Shown: positions 26,241 through 34,916 of the stretch, piece after piece
How the letters are laid out: each line of letters begins with the position of its first letter
Position numbering within the stretch: position 1 is the first letter of the stretch
Origin: Pseudomonas viridiflava
Lineage (GTDB): Bacteria; Pseudomonadota; Gammaproteobacteria; Pseudomonadales; Pseudomonadaceae
DNA length: 64,000 nucleotides
Direction of reading: 5' to 3'
NCBI RefSeq assembly: GCF_900582625.1
Contig: NZ_UTIQ01000084.1
Span: 868,001 to 932,000, forward strand
Notes under the pieces: model-generated
Database searches by the model: none
The model's input: the letters and a program-made list of their open reading frames with translations, nothing else
Told to the model about the DNA's origin: nothing
Translations under genes and position numbers: made by a program

Positions 26241-28239
26241 CGGTGATCACCCTCCAGCTTTGCCGTCCGTTCGCGCGAGGGCCGAGCGAAATCGATGCAC
26301 AGCCGTTATTACCCAGCACACACGGCGCGCCGGTCCCGGGGTCGACAACAATGTGCACGTTTTCGTCAACGTTGATACCAGAGGGCAGGTCACCCTCTCG
26401 CGTGTCTTGTTCGTCTACGCGGCCATCGTGATTGAGGTCAAATACGGGGAACAGCGTGCCGCTGCCGGTGCCTGAGTTGATCGCATAAAGACGGCGCTCG
26501 ACGTCGCGCTGGCAGGGGGCGATGGACGGGATGCGGGTGCGCACAAACAGCAACTCGCCGTGTTTCTCTGGCGGATCAGTCAGGCGCTCGCTGCCGGCCC
26601 CTGCGGTGCCAGGTTGCAGGTCGATATACCAACCGTGTTTGTCACCAGTCGCAGCGTCAGGAAGCTGCCAGCTCACCGCATGGTTGGTTAAGCGCAGCGG
26701 TGGGCTGATCTGCTGTTCCTGAAGCGACTCGAAACGGACAGCGTCGGCAGCCGCGGTTTTTTCACCTTGGGTTTGGCGGTCCCAAACGGCATACAAGCTG
26801 TGCTGGTCGACATCTGGACTCAGGTGGTTTTGCCCTGTGCCGAACAGGATCAAGTAACCCTGCTCTGAAGGGTGACTGACTACGGACGGCGCCATCGTGA
26901 TTGGCTGCGCAGCCGAGGCGCTCGTACGTGTCGGTGCGCTGAACAGCGGGGTGCCGGCGAACGCCAGGCGGAAATTGTCGGGGCTGACGGCGTGTGGCGG
27001 CGCAGGCTTGTCCAGCCCGCCCACGCTTGTATCGAATAAGTCGAAACGCCACAGGTTGCCGAGGTTATCTCCGGCGTACGCGTAATCAGCGTTGCCATCG
27101 CCATTGGTGTCGACCACTCGCGGCATGGCCAGACCGGGCGCTGGTCGGGGTGTGACGATTCGGCGGATAAGCGCTCCAGTGCGAATGTCGAGCAGCAGCA
27201 GGGCAGCCGTATCGGTTGGCACGTCGACCCCGTTGCCCAGAACGGCGGCCCACTGCCCGGTATGCAGGCGGGCGATGGTCGGTGCGGTCAACACATGGCC
27301 CAGATGCGGGTCGTTACTGGCGCTGTATTCCCACAGGTGAACAGGCCGGTCCGGGTCGCTGACATCCAGCGCCAGCAACCCGCGTCCACCGGCGCCAAAG
27401 CTAACGAGCAGAACGGTGTGCCAGGCGCCGTCGTAATAAACGTCCTGGCTAAGTAATGGGCCGTCAACGAAGAAGCGGTGGGGGTCACCGTGGTGGCTGC
27501 CGTAGGTGGCCGCCGTCAATGTTACGAGCTTGGGCAAGAGCGCCGAGGGCACAACGCTCCAGCGTTCTTCGCCCGTCGCGGCATCGAATGCGTGCAACCG
27601 GCCGTCATTCGCGCCCACATACACTTGAGCTCGGCGTGGCTTGGTCTTAAACGCGGCGTATGCGCCGGGCGATCCGTCATAGGTGTCCATGACCTTGGCT
27701 ATACGATCAGGCGAGCCGACCAACAGCGGGACTGAATTAATGATGTCGCCAAGTTTGGGTAAACCTGGACGCAGCAGCGGGCAACCGTCCAGACCCTCGC
27801 ATGATTCGCCGCTCAGCAACGCGACGCGGGCGGCGCCGTATCCGTCGGGTTCGCCATCGGCGCCACGATTTAGCACGGCGCGTTCTTCCTCGTTGAGCGC
27901 TGACCAGCGAAAGTCTTTAAGTGCAGATTGCCCATGGCTGCCGGCGAGTAGTAGGCGGCCCGGCCTAGGCACGTGTTCGCTGGCGCGCCACAGTGTCGTG
28001 CCTGGCGTCGCCGCGGCGAGCCGCTCTTTGCTCAGCTCGCCCGACCAGTTCAGAGGGTTGAAGTGCGTCCAGTAGCGGACGCTGGGTTCGAGCGAGGTCA
28101 CCATGCTGGTGGCCGTGGGCGGATGGATACATAACCGGTTCCGGAAATAGTCGTCACCATTGCCCAGGGTTTTGGGGGCAAACAGACCGCTGAGCCCGGC
28201 AAGTACCCATGCGGTAAATCGCAGATGAAAAGTGCTCAT
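26227..28239 (-). CDS. pilY1: PilY1-like pilus tip protein, short form
   Basis: Type IV pilus-associated adhesin and assembly factor, here 670 residues against roughly 1,000-1,160 in typical PilY1. It has a signal peptide (MSTFHLRFTAWVLAGLSGLF) and the C-terminal beta-propeller region with VYVGANDGRLHAFDAATGEE (206-225). Two calcium-loop-like segments are seen: DTNGDGNAD at 377-385 and DLNHDGRVDEQD at 601-612. The N-terminal von Willebrand A region of long PilY1 proteins is missing; only about 150 residues precede the LGDIINSVPLLVG motif. The start is fixed by the ATGA overlap with pilX, so this is not a miscalled frame. The missing part is not encoded just upstream either, since that is pilX. 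Confidence 0.9.
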   Translation of the reverse strand: MSTFHLRFTAWVLAGLSGLFAPKTLGNGDDYFRNRLCIHPPTATSMVTSLEPSVRYWTHFNPLNWSGELSKERLAAATPGTTLWRASEHVPRPGRLLLAGSHGQSALKDFRWSALNEEERAVLNRGADGEPDGYGAARVALLSGESCEGLDGCPLLRPGLPKLGDIINSVPLLVGSPDRIAKVMDTYDGSPGAYAAFKTKPRRAQVYVGANDGRLHAFDAATGEERWSVVPSALLPKLVTLTAATYGSHHGDPHRFFVDGPLLSQDVYYDGAWHTVLLVSFGAGGRGLLALDVSDPDRPVHLWEYSASNDPHLGHVLTAPTIARLHTGQWAAVLGNGVDVPTDTAALLLLDIRTGALIRRIVTPRPAPGLAMPRVVDTNGDGNADYAYAGDNLGNLWRFDLFDTSVGGLDKPAPPHAVSPDNFRLAFAGTPLFSAPTRTSASAAQPITMAPSVVSHPSEQGYLILFGTGQNHLSPDVDQHSLYAVWDRQTQGEKTAAADAVRFESLQEQQISPPLRLTNHAVSWQLPDAATGDKHGWYIDLQPGTAGAGSERLTDPPEKHGELLFVRTRIPSIAPCQRDVERRLYAINSGTGSGTLFPVFDLNHDGRVDEQDTREGDLPSGINVDENVHIVVDPGTGAPCVLGNNGCASISLGPRANGRQSWRVITDVTP

Positions 28240-28784
28240 GGTCGGCCGTCCAGAAAGGTGCGCGCCACGACGGAACGCAAACAAATGGCCGCAACCGCGC
28301 AGTTGTTATGAAGGGGCAGGTTGGGCGATACCAAGTGCGCAAAAAACGCCTGGCTGCTGACTTCGTAGTAATACGTACCGCCGGCCTTGGCGGCGTCGCC
28401 ATACGAAACTTCGGCCAGCTGCTGGCTAGCCGAAGGTATTTGGCGGATATACCAGCGCGCAGTGGCCCCGGTGCGTGTCGGACCCAGCGCCGCGTGATAG
28501 GGAGTGGCTGCTGAAAAATCTACGCCGTTATGACTGGCAATTCCTTGCAAGCATGGCTGCGTGCCGCACGTTGGTAGGGGGCCGAGTGCCTGGTTAATGT
28601 GGCGCTCGGCTTCGCGCAACCCGGCTTCGGCGGCGTTGAGCAAGCGCTGCTGCTCCAGATCGCGAGTGAGGGTGCGTGTTTCCATGGCGATATCGTGAAC
28701 GCCGGACACCGCTAACGTGGTAACCACCACCATTAAAATCAGCGTTATCAACAGCACGCTGCCTCGCTCGTCGGTGGGGTTCAT
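28236..28784 (-). CDS. pilX: Type IV minor pilin PilX
   Basis: Minor pilin of 182 residues with the PilX N-terminal form: a short MNPTDERG leader, then SVLLITLILMVVVTTLAVSG and the conserved NAAEAGLREAERHI helix. Residue +5 after Gly8 is Ile instead of Glu, which seems usual for the GspK/PilX role at the tip of the initiating complex. Position between pilW and pilY1 supports the call. ATGA overlaps link it to both neighbours, so start 28784 is secure; the longer open frame upstream is within pilW. Confidence 0.88.
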   Translation of the reverse strand: MNPTDERGSVLLITLILMVVVTTLAVSGVHDIAMETRTLTRDLEQQRLLNAAEAGLREAERHINQALGPLPTCGTQPCLQGIASHNGVDFSAATPYHAALGPTRTGATARWYIRQIPSASQQLAEVSYGDAAKAGGTYYYEVSSQAFFAHLVSPNLPLHNNCAVAAICLRSVVARTFLDGRP

Positions 28785-29557
28785 GGCAGGACGTTCCTTA
28801 AGGTGGCGGTGCCTTTCACCACTTGGTAAAGCCGCAGTGTGGGCGCTGCGGGGAAGTCTTTTTCGTACCAATAGCGCCAGGCCAGAGCGTTGCTGGCTGC
28901 CGTGCCACCGGGCACTGCTGCGCTCATAAGCGCCGCGTAGCGAATGCTGCGAACCAAGTCGTTAGACGCAGGCGTGGCGGTGTAGGCCAGAACGTCGAGC
29001 GCGCCGGGTGCTGCTACACCGAAATCAAAGCGAGCATCGGTGATGCCTTCGATCAGCGTGGCGGTGCCGTCTTTGCTGGTGCACATCAGTTGCTGGGTGG
29101 CATTGATGGACAGTTTCTCGACATACGCTTCCACCGGTTCGGCATACGGAATGGCCAGGCTCGCCGTGTTGGCTGGCCGGCTATTGCCCAGGCAATCGAG
29201 TTCCTGCCGGTCGCTGGGTTGATAGCGGATGCACAGGGTTTTGGCGTTTACCGAAACGACCACCTGGCCGGCGGCGAATACGCAGCCTGGCACGCCGGAA
29301 CCTGCTTCATCGAGTGCCGGGAAAGCCGCCGCCATGGTCTGCTCCGGCCGACGCTTGAACCCGGTTCTGGCCAGTTGCCTGTCCAGCCATTGCATGGTGA
29401 AACGGGCGTTGTTCTGGTTGTCGGCCTGGGCCCGTTGGAAGAGGTAGCTGAGTTTGTTGTCGATCACGACCTGGGCGGAGGTGAGCATCAAAAACGAGCC
29501 GATAGCCAGGGCTACCAACAGCTCAACCAGGGACAGTCCGCGCTGCATTGTTCTCAT
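28781..29557 (-). CDS. pilW: Type IV minor pilin PilW
   Basis: Minor pilin of 258 residues. The leader MRTMQRG is followed by LSLVELLVALAIGSFLML, with Glu at +5. The large globular part, with GVPGCVFAAGQV and several cysteines, is typical of PilW, the biggest minor pilin. The start at 29557 has TAGGAG eight bases ahead; an in-frame ATG three codons later is possible. It lies 11 bp after pilV and overlaps pilX by four bases. Confidence 0.9.
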   Translation of the reverse strand: MRTMQRGLSLVELLVALAIGSFLMLTSAQVVIDNKLSYLFQRAQADNQNNARFTMQWLDRQLARTGFKRRPEQTMAAAFPALDEAGSGVPGCVFAAGQVVVSVNAKTLCIRYQPSDRQELDCLGNSRPANTASLAIPYAEPVEAYVEKLSINATQQLMCTSKDGTATLIEGITDARFDFGVAAPGALDVLAYTATPASNDLVRSIRYAALMSAAVPGGTAASNALAWRYWYEKDFPAAPTLRLYQVVKGTATLRNVLP

Positions 29558-29568
29558 GCTGCGCACTC

Positions 29569-30117
29569 CTACAATTGGCTGCGAATGCGGTGGTGGCAGT
29601 ACGTTTCGGCGCCCAGACATTCACCGTGCGAGCCCTTCCACGCCACCTGCACTTCGATGACCGAGCCGCTCGCGGCGCATGTGCCGGGAGTTGGGGCGCG
29701 GCATACATGTGAGGTGCCGTTGGGCAAATCGGCGGAACTGGGCAAGAGCGTGGCCACTTCGTTTAGCCAACATGCTAATTGCGCGGCCGGTTGGGCCGGC
29801 GTTGGCCGGCACGCTGAGGCGTTCCCCGGCTGCGGTAGGCCCGCTTGCAAGTAGCGGGTCCAGTGGTCAGGGGTGGCGCGCACCAGTTCCAGCATGTCGT
29901 TGGCCAGCATGGCCGCCGTGGTGCGCTTTACGGTCTCGGTGGTGTAGGCAATCGCTCGGCCCTGCAGGGCGGCCATGCCAAGCATGCCGATGCCGATCAG
30001 TAAGGCGGTTATCAGCACTTCGACCAGGCTGAAGCCTGATGCGTTAAACGCGGAACGTGCGCAGAGGGGAGGTGTTGCGTTGCGAGTGGCTGTTGAAACC
30101 TTCCATGGACTGTTCAT
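29569..30117 (-). CDS. pilV: Type IV minor pilin PilV
   Basis: Minor pilin of 182 residues. The class III leader is unusually long, 28 residues, ending NASG, followed by FSLVEVLITALLIGIGMLG with Glu at +5. The typical PilV motif TAAMLANDMLELVRATP follows the helix. AGGGAG lies nine bases ahead of the chosen ATG at 30117, so the long leader looks real. A 178-bp gap separates it from fimT; I see no gene in that gap, so an extra promoter is possible there. Confidence 0.88.
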   Translation of the reverse strand: MNSPWKVSTATRNATPPLCARSAFNASGFSLVEVLITALLIGIGMLGMAALQGRAIAYTTETVKRTTAAMLANDMLELVRATPDHWTRYLQAGLPQPGNASACRPTPAQPAAQLACWLNEVATLLPSSADLPNGTSHVCRAPTPGTCAASGSVIEVQVAWKGSHGECLGAETYCHHRIRSQL

Positions 30118-30295
30118 CGTGGCGCTCCCTGTGCCAGTGGTAATCGAGGTGTAGCTCCTTGCTGCGCCGATGCTGGTCAGCTCCGGCGGGCGTCTCGATT
30201 GTTTACCAATGGCTGAGCGGAAATGCCGGCTGGTTGCATTTCCTCCGTAGGAAGCCTCTTAGCGATTGCTCAGGTCTTGGGCAGCCAAGGTGCAT

Positions 30296-30826
30296 TCAGC
30301 GGCACAGCGCGCCGTCGTTCTGACCCGCTTCCAAACCGCTGTTATGGCGGACGCGACCCTGACGGTTGATGACCAGTTGCCAGACCACTGTGTCGTCGCC
30401 AGCGCACAGAATGAAGCGCCCGTTACTGGCGGCGGTGGTGCCGTTGGCCTGATACAGAATGGTTTGGCTGGAGGCGCCCGTTCCGGCCCAGCGTAGGCGG
30501 CCGGTGCCTATTGCGGGCTCGGCTTGGCGGGTGTAGGCCAGCGTGGCTCCGGTCGCTACGTCGCGAATCAACCAGCCTTGGTTCCAGGCGTGATCGCATT
30601 GCTGGCCAGTGCTGGACCCGCACAGTTCAACGCGGCGCATCAGGCTGATGGCTTCGCTTCGCGTAGTCTTCAGGTGGCTTTGCAGGCTGTGGCGCAGATT
30701 GTCGTGGCGGTTGTTCTGCACATATTGATTGAGGTTGGGCAAGGCCAGGCTGCTAACGATTGCCACCAGGCAAAGAATGATCAGCAGCTCGGTCAGGGAA
30801 AAACCACGGGCGTGGAAAGGTTGCAT
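30296..30826 (-). CDS. fimT: Type IV pilin-like FimT/FimU (GspH type)
   Basis: GspH-type minor pilin of 176 residues at the head of the pilus operon. Leader MQPFHARG then FSLTELLIILCLVAIVSSLA, with Glu at +5. The NLNQYVQNNRHDNLRHSLQSHLKTTRSEAI stretch is the typical FimT/GspH helix. The C-terminal cysteines (LCAGDD and ALCR) could form a disulfide. FimU, the functional equivalent in P. aeruginosa, differs only in detail, so fimT versus fimU is not decided here. Some FimT proteins have a role in DNA uptake. Confidence 0.87.
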   Translation of the reverse strand: MQPFHARGFSLTELLIILCLVAIVSSLALPNLNQYVQNNRHDNLRHSLQSHLKTTRSEAISLMRRVELCGSSTGQQCDHAWNQGWLIRDVATGATLAYTRQAEPAIGTGRLRWAGTGASSQTILYQANGTTAASNGRFILCAGDDTVVWQLVINRQGRVRHNSGLEAGQNDGALCR

Positions 30827-30897
30827 AGCGAAACGTCCTTGTTTCAGGGGGCCGTCCTGGCCGTTTAGAGAGAGGGGTGCAACGTAGTGCCGCCGTG

Positions 30898-31563
30898 TCA
30901 GGCCTCGCTGTTGCTGAGTTCAAGCACACGGTCTACGAGCTTATTGATGCCCGATGCGGCCTCGCTTATCGATTGCGCGCGCATGTAGGCGGGGGTGGTC
31001 ACGAGCTTGTACTGCGGGTCTTCGACGATGTCATCAACGGCGCATTCTTCATGCTGAGCGCCCATCGTGGTGAGCGCGGCTGCGGTGTCGGCATCGTTGC
31101 CAATGGTGCAGACCACGCCGGGGCCGAAGATTTTCGCGGCCATCGCCGGTGCAATACAGATCAGCCCGACTGGTTTGTTCGCGGCGGCGAAGGCTTGCGC
31201 CAAGGCCAGCACGTCGGGCTGCACGGTCAGCTGCGCACCATTGACGGCGAAGTCGCTAAGGTTTTTCGCCGCGCCGAAGCCACCAGGAACGATCAGCGCA
31301 TCGAACTCATCGGCGCTGGCTTCGCGCACGTCTTTGATTTCGCCGCGCACGATGCGGGCCGCTTCCACCAGCACGTTGCGTGTTTCCGGCATTTCGTCGC
31401 CGGTCAGGTGGTTGATGACATGGTGTTGAGTGATGTTGGGCGCGAAGCATTGAACGTCGACGCCGCGCTGGTCCAATCGCAGCAGGGTAATCACGCTTTC
31501 GTAGATTTCCGCGCCGTCGTAGACGCCGCAGCCAGAAAGAATTACAGCGACTTTTTTGTGCAT
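30898..31563 (-). CDS. elbB: Glyoxalase ElbB (DJ-1/PfpI family)
   Basis: DJ-1/PfpI-superfamily protein of 221 residues, reported to have glyoxalase activity in E. coli and formerly tied to isoprenoid synthesis. It starts MHKKVAVILSGCGVYDGAEI, has ALIVPGGFGAAKNLSDFA and the nucleophile-elbow segment VGLICIAPAM with the candidate catalytic Cys. The AGGGG ribosome site is seven bases upstream of the ATG. It is transcribed in the same direction as the pilus operon and lies just ahead of it, 71 bp before fimT, so read-through is possible. Confidence 0.9.
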   Translation of the reverse strand: MHKKVAVILSGCGVYDGAEIYESVITLLRLDQRGVDVQCFAPNITQHHVINHLTGDEMPETRNVLVEAARIVRGEIKDVREASADEFDALIVPGGFGAAKNLSDFAVNGAQLTVQPDVLALAQAFAAANKPVGLICIAPAMAAKIFGPGVVCTIGNDADTAAALTTMGAQHEECAVDDIVEDPQYKLVTTPAYMRAQSISEAASGINKLVDRVLELSNSEA

Positions 31564-31880
31564 GGCGATTCCCCTTCCTCGATGGGTGGGCCGAGCGTGC
31601 GGCCCTTAGCCCGTGGCGAAGCGGCCGGTTCCGGGCGCCTGTTGATGTCTGGCGCCCTCGACCTGCCGTCGCTGCCCGGCTGGTAAAAGTTTGGACCGCA
31701 GTTTGCCGGAAACGGCGTTATGAAATTGTCATTTTTGCCGAGCGCCAACCGGTTTCAGAGGCGTCTGTCGTCAAATGCCGCTCGTGTTGTCACCCGACGG
31801 TACGAGGTACTACAAGCCTCGGCGCTAGCATCACCCTCTGGTCCCGTAAGTGACCGAACAAAAATAAAGACGGGTGAGTC
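31564..31880. other. Intergenic region between elbB and the sterol-desaturase-like gene
   Basis: 317 bp between two divergent genes. It must hold both promoters. The part near 31695-31740 is AT-richer (AAACGGCGTTATGAAATTGTC), and CAAAAATAAAGACGGGTGAG just before 31881 gives a ribosome site for the plus-strand gene. No gene, RNA or repeat is evident. Confidence 0.5.
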
Positions 31881-33119
31881 ATGAATTACGTCCTCTATGC
31901 GGTTCCTTTTTTCTTTCTGCTGATTGCCCTTGAACTGCTGGCTGATCGTTGGCGCGGCGTTCGCACCTATCGCCTGGCCGATGCCATTAACAGTCTTAGC
32001 GCGGGTGTGTTGTCGACGACCGTTGGCTTGCTCACCAAAGTGGTGGGGTTGCTGACGTATACGTTTGCCTGGCAACACTGGGGATTTCTGGAGCTGTCGG
32101 CGCAGCAACTGTGGGTGTGGTTGTTCGCGTTTGTGTTCTACGATTTTTGCTACTACTGGAATCACCGCTTGGGTCACGAGCGCAACGTGCTGTGGGCGGC
32201 GCACTCGGTGCATCACCAGAGCGAGGAATACAACCTTTCCACCGCATTGCGGCAGACCAGTACGGGCTGGATTTTCGGCTGGATCTTTTATCTGCCGATG
32301 GCGTTGTTGGGCATTCCACCGGTGGTGTTTCTGACGGTCGCCGCGCTGAATCTGCTGTATCAATTCTGGGTTCACACGCGGCACGTTCCCAAGCTTGGCT
32401 GGTTCGAGTGGGTGTTTATCTCGCCGTCGAACCATCGCGTGCATCATGCTCAGAACGGGGTGTACATGGACCGCAACTACGGTGGCGTTTTCATCGTGTG
32501 GGACCGTCTGTTCGGCACATTCCAGGAAGAATTGGATGAGGAACCGGTGGTGTTCGGCGTGACCACGCCGCTGGCGAGCTGGAATCCGCTGTGGGCCAAT
32601 CTGCAGTTCTATGCGGTGCTCTGGCGTGACGCGGTTAGGGCCGGGTCGTGGTGGGACAAAGGCCGCATCTGGTTTATGCGCACCGGTTGGCGACCGGCCG
32701 ATGTGGCGGCGAACTATCCACTGGTTAAGGCGGATCTCGCCCGCTTCGAGAAATTCCACGTGCCGCTGCGTCGAATCGAGCAGGTGTATGTCGCGCTGCA
32801 ATTTGTCGGGTATGTCGCGGCGGGCAGTTTTTTGCTGGCTAATGGCGACACGCAAGCGTTGGGCGTGCTGCTCGCCAGTTGCGCCTGGATGGCGTTTGGC
32901 TTGTATGTGCTGGGTGTCTGGCTGGAAAACCGTCCGTACGCGATGGGCCTGGAGGCGCTTCGCTTGCTGCTCAATGCGCCGGCTTTATGGCTGGCGGAGG
33001 AGGCGGGTTTGCTGCCGATGAGTGCATGGGGCTGGGGCGTGCTGTTGGGGTACAGCGCTGTCAGCGCTGTGGCATTGCTGATGATAAGTCGTCGGCCGGC
33101 TCGCGCCGTGGCGGCGTAA
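31881..33119 (+). CDS. Sterol desaturase / fatty acid hydroxylase family membrane protein
   Basis: Integral membrane di-iron oxygenase of 412 residues. The eight-histidine pattern of the superfamily is present: NHRLGHE near residue 95, HSVHHQSEEYN near 110 and NHRVHHAQN near 187, with a further His at WVHTRHVPKLG. About four membrane segments surround these boxes. The C-terminal third (from about 295) is an extra hydrophobic domain of three or four segments not needed for catalysis. Substrate could be a lipid or hopanoid-like compound; unknown. GACGGGTGAG precedes the ATG. The stop abuts that of the convergent DedA gene. Confidence 0.87.
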   Translation: MNYVLYAVPFFFLLIALELLADRWRGVRTYRLADAINSLSAGVLSTTVGLLTKVVGLLTYTFAWQHWGFLELSAQQLWVWLFAFVFYDFCYYWNHRLGHERNVLWAAHSVHHQSEEYNLSTALRQTSTGWIFGWIFYLPMALLGIPPVVFLTVAALNLLYQFWVHTRHVPKLGWFEWVFISPSNHRVHHAQNGVYMDRNYGGVFIVWDRLFGTFQEELDEEPVVFGVTTPLASWNPLWANLQFYAVLWRDAVRAGSWWDKGRIWFMRTGWRPADVAANYPLVKADLARFEKFHVPLRRIEQVYVALQFVGYVAAGSFLLANGDTQALGVLLASCAWMAFGLYVLGVWLENRPYAMGLEALRLLLNAPALWLAEEAGLLPMSAWGWGVLLGYSAVSAVALLMISRRPARAVAA

Positions 33120-33674
33120 TCAGCCCTTGCGGGATTTGAGGTAGCGGCGCAACCACAGCGCCGCACCGAGCAGCAGCAGCGCACCGAGCACCCACAGCTC
33201 GTATTTCTTCACGTTGCCCAGAATGCTTTCCATCACCGAGCCGAAATGGAACGAGGCGTAACCCAGCGCCATGGCCCAGACGATGGCGCCGATACCGTTG
33301 AGGATGAGGTAGCGCAGCGGTGGGTAGCCGGACAAACCGATCGCCACCGGCATCACCGTGCGCATGCCGTACACAAAGCGGAAGCTCAGCACCCAGAGGT
33401 CTGGATGACGTTGGATATAGCCCAGCGCTTTATCACCCATTTTCTGCAGTCGCGGTTTGCGCGCCAGTAAACGGCGGCCATGTTTGCGGCCCAGGTAGTA
33501 CCAGAGTTGGTCGCCGGCATAACTGCCGAAGAAGGCTGTGACCACCACCGCGTTGATGTCCATGTAGCCACGGAACGCGAGGAAGCCGGCCAAGACCAGA
33601 ATGGTTTCGCCTTCGAAAAAGGTGCCAAGAAATAAGGCGAGGTAACCGAAGTCCTGCAGGAATTGTTGGAGCAT
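33120..33674 (-). CDS. DedA family inner-membrane protein
   Basis: A 184-residue inner-membrane protein of the DedA/SNARE-associated (VTT) family, members of which are linked to lipid flipping, envelope homeostasis and drug resistance. Family features include the N-terminal FLGTFFEGETILVLAGFLAFRG with its conserved acidic residue, GSYAGDQLWYYLGRKHGRRLL with Asp, and FRFVYGMRTVMPVAIGLSGY with the family Arg and Gly-rich re-entrant turn. The terminal KSRKG is basic. GGTGGAG-like sequences are not seen upstream; the first ATG (33674) gives the standard family start. It is divergent from hemB. Confidence 0.9.
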   Translation of the reverse strand: MLQQFLQDFGYLALFLGTFFEGETILVLAGFLAFRGYMDINAVVVTAFFGSYAGDQLWYYLGRKHGRRLLARKPRLQKMGDKALGYIQRHPDLWVLSFRFVYGMRTVMPVAIGLSGYPPLRYLILNGIGAIVWAMALGYASFHFGSVMESILGNVKKYELWVLGALLLLGAALWLRRYLKSRKG

Positions 33675-33745
33675 CGTCAGCGTGCACGGCGAAATGAACG
33701 CGCAGCCTAACCTGACGGCGCGTCAGGGGAAAGCGTGACGCGTAA

Positions 33746-34897
<1,152 letters not shown>

Positions 34898-34916
34898 GCC
34901 CGTTCGGGAATACGTA

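Noticed and set aside
31755..32855. 366-codon minus-strand frame opposite the sterol-desaturase-like gene
   Set aside because: The plus-strand gene has all histidine boxes; the minus frame has none and also covers the promoter region.
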